The translations under genes and the position numbers were made by a program. A stretch of 64,000 bases of DNA from Kribbella solani (GTDB taxonomy: Bacteria; Actinomycetota; Actinomycetes; Propionibacteriales; Kribbellaceae): assembly GCF_014205295.1 (NCBI RefSeq), contig NZ_JACHNF010000001.1, forward strand, positions 6,944,001 through 7,008,000, read 5' to 3'. Shown here one piece after another: positions 58,366-64,000 of this stretch (position 1 is the first letter of the stretch; the number at the start of each line of letters is the position of its first letter). The notes under the pieces were generated by a model that was not told the origin of the DNA, ran no database searches, and saw only the letters and a program-made list of their open reading frames with translations.

Positions 58366-61062
58366 TCACTTCAAGGTGATCGCCAGTACGGTGTGCGCGC
58401 CGCGCGCCGGTACCTGCACCTGCGTACCACGGCTCGTCGTCACCACCTGGTACGCGACTGGATGTCCGTTCAACGAAACGCCCTTGACCTTCGCGCCGGA
58501 CGGGATGACGGCGCCTACCGTCAGTGCCGCCCCGACGCCCTTCGCGGTGACGTCGGTGGTCAGTACCTTGCCGGCCTGGCGCGCGGTCACGTCGACCGCG
58601 CCGCGACCGACCAGCACGTTCTTCCCGGCGACCTGCTGCTGGCCTTCCGGCAACTGCGGGACGACCGCGATCCGGCCGTTGCCGAGATCCGGGTCCACGC
58701 CGAGCTGCTGGTGTACGACCGGCCAGAGGATGCCGTACGCGCCCCACGCCTGCAGTGCCATCGAACGGTCGTAGAACGGCCGGCCGATGTTCGCGGGGGA
58801 GTCCGGCGACGGGGCGATCTCCGGCATCGCGCCGGGGGTCTCCCAGACCGACGGGTCGAGCTGAATCCGCGCGTTGCCGGTCGTGTACACCTGCTGCTGC
58901 TTCTTCCCGAGCCGACCGAAATTGCCCTCGGCAACAGCCATGATGGAGGTGTTCAGGCCGAAGATGCTCCGCTCGCTCTTCACCTGCGAGACGACCCCGT
59001 CACAGGATGCACCTGGGTTGCCGGCCGGGTCCGAGGTCGGCCCGGTGCCGGTGTGGAACAGGCCGAACTCACCTGTGTAGCAAGGCGTTTCGCGCTGGTC
59101 GAGTGCTGTCTGCGCATGCTCGGGTGACGCCAGCGGCGTGGCAGGCTGTCCGGGCTTGGTCAGCATCGCTTCCATCGGCGTGACACCGATCCAGTGCCGC
59201 TGGAAGATCGGGGTGTTGTCGTTCGCAGGGTTGGCCGGGTCGTCGATCGAGTCGGCGTAACCCATTGCCTTCGGCACCCACCACTGCGCCTCGAAGCGGG
59301 ACTCCAGGTCGGTCGCCCGGGCAGTCGCCCACTGCTGCACCTTCGAGTCGCGCTTCGACGCGGCCAGGTCGGCAAGATCACGCAGGCCGCGCGCCAGGTA
59401 CACGGTGCTGTCGAGCTTCTCCACGCCCATCCCGGCACGCTCGACGTTGGCAAGACCCTCGGGCCACCCGTCGCCGTCCTTGTCCAGTTCGCGATACACG
59501 TACTGGAGGTTGCGGACGCTGAAGTCGTACATCTCGTCGCGGAACTTGTTGTCACCGGTCCAGCGCCAGAGCAGCGCGACCGTACTCGGGAACTTCACCG
59601 TCTCGTCCGTGTTACCGGGGCTCTGGTTCGAGCCGTAGTACACGTCGCCGGTCGGCGTCACCTCATGGGCGACCTTGCCACTGCGCTTGTTCAGGATGTC
59701 GCTGATGTCGCGGAGCGCGCGCAGGTGCTCCTTCACGGTGTCGAACTGACCGGCCGCGACGGCCGCGAAGGCGGTGTACTCGCCGTCGGTCGCGAACAAC
59801 CACGGGTAGTCCGGGAAGCCGGCGCCGAACCAGCGCGCGGCATCGACCGTGCCGGCCGGCGCGGGGTAATCCTTGCCCTCGTTGACATCTCGGATCTTCA
59901 GATCGCGTGCCTCCTGGACCGAATCGGCCAGGTTCTGCTTGCTCCACTCGACGCTCTGCTGCAGCAGCCGGTCACCAGGCAGGTCAACCGCCGACTGTGC
60001 GTCGATCTGCTTCCGCGCGGAAGTCTTTGCCCGCAGCAACTTGTCCGGGTTGCTCAGGGCCTTGCCGTACTCGCGTTGCGCGGCCTGAGTGCCCTGATCC
60101 GAGCCGGCCACCGCGAACCAGATGGTCTGCTGCTGACCAGGCGCGAGCTTCACCTCGTACGTGAGCCGGCCGCCGGTGCCCTTGCCGACCAGCGAGTCGT
60201 CACAGCGCGCGGGTGTCGTACCGTCCGCCGGGCAGATCACCGCCGGGTCCTGCGGGCCGCGATGGTTCGGCCCGAGCTGGTGGCTCGTCGGACGCAGGGA
60301 CGATCCGGCGTACGCGGCGAAGTCGTGGGCGGTCGCGTTCGGGTACGACGGGGTGCCCTGCTCGCGGAAGCGGAGCGCGCCGTCGGCGTACGCGCCGGTG
60401 TCGGGCAGGTTCGCGTCCGCCGCGCTGGGTGTGGTCCAGCCCCACGGGTACGGCTGCATCAGCTCGGAGTGGGCGTCGACGTCGAGTTTCACGGTCTTCG
60501 CGGTGGCCGAGCTGAGCGTCAGGCCGACCAGGGTGGCGCGGATGCCGTCCGGCACGAAGTCGGTGCGGCGGACGTTCACGGCGCCGGAGTAGTCGATCCG
60601 GCTGTACCCGTGACCGCTGGTGTACTTCGCGGCCGGGACCTGCTTGCCGAGCCAGTTCCCGTCGAGGCCGAACCACAAGCCGTCGAGGAGTTTGATGGGC
60701 TGGGTCCAGAAACCACCCATCTCGCCGCGGACATGCCAGCCGGCGGCGGGGTACAGACCGGACTCGTCGCCCATCGCGTACGCCCGGTCGCCCACCACCA
60801 ACGACCGCCGATCAGCGAGCCGGGTGGTCTCGGACAACTCAGCCGCCCCGGCCGCACGGGATGCACCGCCGGCACCGGCTTGAGTGGGGGCGGTTCCGGG
60901 GGTTGTTCCGTTCGCGGTGGTTGGTGTTGGGCCGGCCAACGCTGAGGCGGTGCCGGCCAGGATGGTCGCGGTGGCGAGCAGGGCGACGCCCACGGTGCGG
61001 CGTACGCGCCTGGGCGGGGACGTACTACTTCGGCTGGTTGGGTTGGTCGGATGGGGAGTCAT
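58366..61062 (-). CDS. Secreted glycogen-debranching-type glycosidase
   Basis: 898 residues. A signal peptide (RRTVGVALLATATILAGTAS, about 20-40) and Thr/Gly linker lead to a beta-rich N-terminal domain (about 80-320, YAMGDESGLYPAAGWHVRGE, GSVPDG-like sites) and a catalytic (alpha/alpha)6 domain (about 330-770; GAGFPDYPWLFATDGEYTAFA, YGSNQSPGNTDETVKFP, DGDGWPEGLANVERAGMGVEK), then a C-terminal beta domain. This resembles the GDE/amylo-alpha-1,6-glucosidase and related (GH133/GH63-like) clans; the exact family and substrate are not certain. GAAGGAGG precedes the ATG. It follows a LacI gene by 46 bp on the same strand. Confidence 0.75.
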   Translation of the reverse strand: MTPHPTNPTSRSSTSPPRRVRRTVGVALLATATILAGTASALAGPTPTTANGTTPGTAPTQAGAGGASRAAGAAELSETTRLADRRSLVVGDRAYAMGDESGLYPAAGWHVRGEMGGFWTQPIKLLDGLWFGLDGNWLGKQVPAAKYTSGHGYSRIDYSGAVNVRRTDFVPDGIRATLVGLTLSSATAKTVKLDVDAHSELMQPYPWGWTTPSAADANLPDTGAYADGALRFREQGTPSYPNATAHDFAAYAGSSLRPTSHQLGPNHRGPQDPAVICPADGTTPARCDDSLVGKGTGGRLTYEVKLAPGQQQTIWFAVAGSDQGTQAAQREYGKALSNPDKLLRAKTSARKQIDAQSAVDLPGDRLLQQSVEWSKQNLADSVQEARDLKIRDVNEGKDYPAPAGTVDAARWFGAGFPDYPWLFATDGEYTAFAAVAAGQFDTVKEHLRALRDISDILNKRSGKVAHEVTPTGDVYYGSNQSPGNTDETVKFPSTVALLWRWTGDNKFRDEMYDFSVRNLQYVYRELDKDGDGWPEGLANVERAGMGVEKLDSTVYLARGLRDLADLAASKRDSKVQQWATARATDLESRFEAQWWVPKAMGYADSIDDPANPANDNTPIFQRHWIGVTPMEAMLTKPGQPATPLASPEHAQTALDQRETPCYTGEFGLFHTGTGPTSDPAGNPGASCDGVVSQVKSERSIFGLNTSIMAVAEGNFGRLGKKQQQVYTTGNARIQLDPSVWETPGAMPEIAPSPDSPANIGRPFYDRSMALQAWGAYGILWPVVHQQLGVDPDLGNGRIAVVPQLPEGQQQVAGKNVLVGRGAVDVTARQAGKVLTTDVTAKGVGAALTVGAVIPSGAKVKGVSLNGHPVAYQVVTTSRGTQVQVPARGAHTVLAITLK

Positions 61063-61108
61063 GGCGGTTCCTCCTTCTCGCGGCGCCCGGGGGACAAGCG
61101 CCGGGGAC

Positions 61109-62113
61109 TCATCCAGGGACGGAGCTGCCCCTGATCACCAGTTCTGGCTGCAGCAGGCGTTCGGCCGGGGCCCCACCGGAGCCGCCGGTCAGGATCGCGA
61201 TCAGTTCTTCCGCGATCAGGTCCATCGGTTGCCGGAAGCTGGTCAGGCCGGGGGAGACGACCTCCGCGAGCGGCGAATCGTCGAAACCGGTCACGCCGAC
61301 ATCCGGACCAGGTCGCAGGCCGCGCCGGGTCAGCTCGCGGAGCGCGCCGAGCGCGAGAATGTCGCTCAAGGCAACGATCCCGTCGACCTCGCGCCCGGCG
61401 TCGAGCAACTCGCCGGTGACGCGGGCGCCTTCTTCGATACTGTCCTCGCGGCACCGCACGGCCAGGGAGGTGGTCGGCAGGCCGAGACGTTTGCACTCGG
61501 TACGCCATCCGCCGAGCCGGTCCTCGCCGAGCCCGGACGATTTCGGCCAGCCGACAAAGGCGATCCGGCGGCGACCGGTGTCGTACAGATGCCGCACCGC
61601 CAGCGCGGATCCGGCCGCGCCGTCGACGTCGACCCACGGCCCCGGCTGCGTGGTCTCTTTCCACACCCGCCCGAAGCTGACGAAGGGGATCTCCTGATTC
61701 TTCAGCCATCCGTGCCGCGGGTCGCGCGTCTCGGTCTGCGAAAGCACGAACCCGTCGACCAGCCGGCGCGCGTGCAGGTCGTCGTACGTAGGCATCCCGT
61801 CGACGCCGGGTTCGGCGGTGAACAGGAGGATGTGCCGCGCCGTACGCTCCGCCGCCGCGCACAATGCGTGCAGGAACTGGTCCATCACCAGATGCGTCCG
61901 GTTCGGCCAGTTCGGCACGCAGTACCCGATCAGCTCGACGGCGCTCGTCCGCAGGCTCCGCGCGTTACGATTGGGCCGGTAGTTGAGCAGCTCGATGGAG
62001 CGGTTGACCCGAGCCAACGTGTCCGCCCGCAACCGATGCGGCGCATTCAGCGCGTTTGATACGGTCTGCACCGAAACCTCGGCATGCGCAGCAACCTGCT
62101 TCAAAGTAGCCAC
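61109..62113 (-). CDS. LacI family regulator of the glycosidase operon
   Basis: 334 residues. LacI headpiece TLKQVAAHAEVSVQTVSNAL at residues 3-22 with the hinge RPNRNARSLRT (about 46-56), and a sugar-binding domain with VDGFVLSQTETRDPRHGW and GVTGFDDSPLAEVVSPGLTS. GTG 62113 has GGAGG 4-5 bases upstream; the open frame to 62167 crosses the operator. Probably autoregulates and controls the secreted glycosidase according to an oligosaccharide. Confidence 0.88.
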   Translation of the reverse strand: MATLKQVAAHAEVSVQTVSNALNAPHRLRADTLARVNRSIELLNYRPNRNARSLRTSAVELIGYCVPNWPNRTHLVMDQFLHALCAAAERTARHILLFTAEPGVDGMPTYDDLHARRLVDGFVLSQTETRDPRHGWLKNQEIPFVSFGRVWKETTQPGPWVDVDGAAGSALAVRHLYDTGRRRIAFVGWPKSSGLGEDRLGGWRTECKRLGLPTTSLAVRCREDSIEEGARVTGELLDAGREVDGIVALSDILALGALRELTRRGLRPGPDVGVTGFDDSPLAEVVSPGLTSFRQPMDLIAEELIAILTGGSGGAPAERLLQPELVIRGSSVPG

Positions 62114-62123
62114 GCGGCCTCCA

Positions 62124-62148
62124 CCGGTTTTAACGTTCAAAACACCGG
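62124..62148 (-). promoter_or_regulatory. LacI-type operator around AACGTT
   Basis: CCGGTTTT and AAAACACCGG flank AACGTT in a near-palindrome 11 bp before the lacI start. Central CG and length fit a LacI-family site, giving autoregulation of the lacI-glycosidase operon. Confidence 0.65.
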
Positions 62149-62182
62149 CAGTCTCTCCCAACCGCAAGCACCTGTCAACGGC

Positions 62183-62965
62183 TCAGATCTTCGGCGGACC
62201 CTGCCGGACGAGGGCGAGCGTGTCCTCGACGCGCAGCGGCGGAATCCACCGCCCCCACCAGGCAGCACCGGCCTCGGCGAACGCACCCGGATCGCCACCG
62301 CTGACCTTCACCTCAAACCCCGGCCGAGCTTCGGCAAGCAGCTCCCGTACGTCCCGCGGGGTGATCTGCCGCGGCGCGGCGGTCGTCCCCTTGTACGCAC
62401 AGGACCCATCCCACCGAACAATCCGCCGACGCACCGCCGGCACCAAGAAGTTGCCTCCCACCCAGATCGGTACCCGCGGCCGCTGCACCGCCGGCGCCAT
62501 CAGCCGCACCCCATCCAGCCGGTAATGCTTCCCCGCCGCACTCACCGGTTGTCCAGTCCACAGCCGATCGATCAACTCCAGCCCTTCATCCAGCATCTCC
62601 GCCAGCACCCGCTGCCCGACAGCCGGCATGAACGGATCGCCCGGATCCCCAATCCCCACCCCAAGAATCAACCGCCCGTTCGACAGCTGATCCAACGCCA
62701 CACACTCCGCCGCCACCTTCCACGGATGCCGCCGCGGAAGCGGCGTCACGGTAGTCCCGATCCGGATCCGCTCAGTCGCGGTTGCTATCGCAGCCAAGCA
62801 GATCCACGGGTCGTAGGTCGGTTGCGACGCATCCCCCTGGTAGACGAGGTAGTCCTCGAGGAACAGGGCATCCCACCCGGAGTCCTCCACCACCCGGGCA
62901 AGCTCCGCCAGCCCGCGGGGGTCCCGCCCTTCCCCCACCGCCCCGACTGTCACTGAGAACCTCAT
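62183..62965 (-). CDS. LLM-class F420- or flavin-dependent oxidoreductase
   Basis: 260 residues, a luciferase-like barrel: EDSGWDALFLEDYLVYQ, CLAAIATATERIRIGTTVTP and QLSNGRLILGVGIGDPGDPF are the usual LLM strands and loops, with a C-terminal WVGGNFLVPAVRR. In mycothiol-making actinobacteria most such proteins use F420; the substrate is unknown. ATG 62965 has TAGCGT six bases upstream (leaderless). 70 bp before lacI on the same strand; probably a separate unit. Confidence 0.82.
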   Translation of the reverse strand: MRFSVTVGAVGEGRDPRGLAELARVVEDSGWDALFLEDYLVYQGDASQPTYDPWICLAAIATATERIRIGTTVTPLPRRHPWKVAAECVALDQLSNGRLILGVGIGDPGDPFMPAVGQRVLAEMLDEGLELIDRLWTGQPVSAAGKHYRLDGVRLMAPAVQRPRVPIWVGGNFLVPAVRRRIVRWDGSCAYKGTTAAPRQITPRDVRELLAEARPGFEVKVSGGDPGAFAEAGAAWWGRWIPPLRVEDTLALVRQGPPKI

Positions 62966-63084
62966 CTGCCCACGCTATCTGCGGCGGGAGGACAGGAGGT
63001 GTTGGGCGGTGGGGTAGTGCACCTGGGCGGGACGGGGGGTTTGCGTACGGTGTCTCGGGGGTGCACTACCTGTCGTTATGCCGG

Positions 63085-63825
63085 TCAGGCGGTGTGGCCG
63101 CCGGCGATTGTCAGTTCGGTGCCGGTGATGTAGGCGGCGGCGGGGGTGGTCAGGTAGGTGATGGCGGCGGCTACCTCGGTGGGGATGGCGAAGCGGGGGA
63201 TGGCGAGGTCCGCCAGCTGAGGTGCGGCGTACGGGCCGTTGGCGGGGTTCATTTCGGTGTCGGTGGGGCCGGGCTGGATGACGTTCGAGGTGATGTTGCG
63301 GCCGCCGAGTTCGCGGGCCAGCGCCTTGCTGAGGCCGACGAGTGCGGACTTGCTCATCGCGTACAGCGTCATGCCGGGGCTGGTCACCCGCCCGGCGGCG
63401 CAACTGCCGAGGTGGATCAGCCGTCCGCCGTCGGACAGCAGCGGTACGGCGGCCTGAGTGGCCGCGTACACCCCACGGACGTTCACCGCCAGCACCCGAT
63501 CGACGTCCTCCAAGGTCAGATCGGTGATCGGCGCGATCGCCCCGACACCCGCGTTGTTGACCAGAATGTCCAATCCACCAAGGGCTTCCGCGGCCTCGCG
63601 TACGCCGTCGCCGACCGCGATCGCGTCACCCGAATCCACCGCGTACGCGAACCCGCGCCGCCCGAGCGCCTCGATCTCCTGCACCACCTTGGCCGCCGAG
63701 TCCGCCGACGAGTGGTAGGTGATCGCCACATCCGCCCCACGCTCCGCCAGCGCGACCGCGGCCGCCGCCCCGATCCCACGACTGCCACCGGTAACCAGTA
63801 CCTTCTTGCCAAGTAGTTCGTTCAT
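63085..63825 (-). CDS. Short-chain dehydrogenase/reductase
   Basis: 246 residues, classical SDR. Cofactor motif VTGGSRGIGAAAAVALAE (about 11-28), DILVNNAGVG (about 85-94), catalytic Ser in LIHLGSCAAG, and the YAMSKSALVG motif (Tyr/Lys about 155-159), ending in TGTELTIAGGHTA. NAD(P)-dependent oxidoreductase; substrate unknown. ATG 63825 begins the family start MNELLGKKVLVTG. Separated by about 120 bp from the LLM gene and 79 bp from the next gene on the same strand. Confidence 0.92.
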   Translation of the reverse strand: MNELLGKKVLVTGGSRGIGAAAAVALAERGADVAITYHSSADSAAKVVQEIEALGRRGFAYAVDSGDAIAVGDGVREAAEALGGLDILVNNAGVGAIAPITDLTLEDVDRVLAVNVRGVYAATQAAVPLLSDGGRLIHLGSCAAGRVTSPGMTLYAMSKSALVGLSKALARELGGRNITSNVIQPGPTDTEMNPANGPYAAPQLADLAIPRFAIPTEVAAAITYLTTPAAAYITGTELTIAGGHTA

Positions 63826-63904
63826 GTTTCAATCTCACCGCCCACCGACCCGCGAAGCTGGCGAAAATCCGCCACCGGATCCTGGCGACGCAAAACCGCC
63901 AGGA

Positions 63905-64000
63905 TCACCCGCGCGGCACGCTGGCCGGCAGCATCCAGAACTGCACCGCTTCCATCAGCCGATGGTGCTTGGTGTTCTGGAACGACGCGACCCGCCACTC
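63905..64000 (-). CDS. SnoaL-like protein, C-terminal end
   Basis: Reading from base 64000 on the reverse strand, EWRVASFQNTKHHRLMEAVQ leads to a stop at 63905. WRVAxFQNTxHH near the C terminus is characteristic of SgcJ/EcaC-type SnoaL proteins, small barrel-fold proteins of varied function. Only the last 31 residues are in the window. Confidence 0.6.
   Translation of the reverse strand, partial: EWRVASFQNTKHHRLMEAVQFWMLPASVPRG

Noticed and set aside
1..64000. tRNA, rRNA, insertion sequence or prophage genes
   Set aside because: No cloverleaf, ribosomal or transposase/integrase sequence was found in the window; this is by eye, so a scan would settle it.

Overview
The window is 64 kb of very GC-rich, densely coded DNA from an actinobacterium that makes mycothiol: it carries mycothione reductase, an IdeR/DtxR-type iron regulator, DUF3027 and DUF2530 genes, many LacI-controlled sugar genes and F420-dependent LLM-type oxidoreductases. 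Gene style (many GTG starts, TANNNT boxes 6-9 nt before start codons, frequent CGTAC) would suit Kribbella or another Nocardioidaceae-like genus, but the genus is an inference. I see no rRNA, tRNA, CRISPR array, prophage or insertion sequence, so this looks like ordinary chromosome rather than a mobile island.

Layout. 0-7 kb: edge of an MFS gene, DUF3027, DUF2530, a purine-type permease, an unknown membrane protein, a MarR-MFS pair and a DUF4429-like gene. 7-14 kb: a 57-bp tandem repeat, mycothione reductase, a badly decayed kinase-LLM oxidoreductase pseudogene, the RNA ligase-like phosphodiesterase ThpR, an iron box and the iron-uptake operon efeUOB. 14-21 kb: a MaoC-type hydratase, a sugar ABC importer without its own ATPase, paired operators, a 25-bp C-rich/G-rich minisatellite of about 25 copies, an 88-bp palindromic element, a LacI regulator and an acyltransferase fused to an unknown helical domain. 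21-29 kb: membrane proteins, an ArsR-MFS pair with an operator over the promoter, a VapBC module, a methyltransferase and a secreted membrane-anchored protein.

28-40 kb: serC, a PhyH-type dioxygenase divergent from an AraC regulator, citrate synthase, pdxH, an MmpL exporter divergent from its TetR regulator, a possible structured small RNA carrying a 12-codon leader ORF, and an SPFH/band-7 cluster. 40-46 kb: TetR, then an amino-sugar catabolic operon (ROK kinase, NagA-type deacetylase, PfkB kinase, class II aldolase, APC permease). 46-58 kb: a YtrA-like GntR-ABC module, photolyase, ideR, a methyltransferase, pabB-pabC for folate, a second copy of the 88-bp element, a second SPFH gene with a small DNA-binding partner, a GPP34-like gene and a second GntR-ABC module. 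58-64 kb: a short site cluster resembling DnaA boxes, a large secreted debranching-type glycosidase in an operon with a LacI regulator, an LLM oxidoreductase, an SDR and the tail of a SnoaL-like gene.

The genes tell a story of local regulation: nearly every transport or catabolic unit sits beside its own regulator, and a palindrome is visible at most of those promoters. The iron regulon is self-contained here (IdeR plus EfeUOB with overlapping iron boxes). The least explained parts are the G-quadruplex-capable minisatellite, the paired 88-bp elements, the 57-bp repeat and the predicted structured RNA near 37.2 kb.
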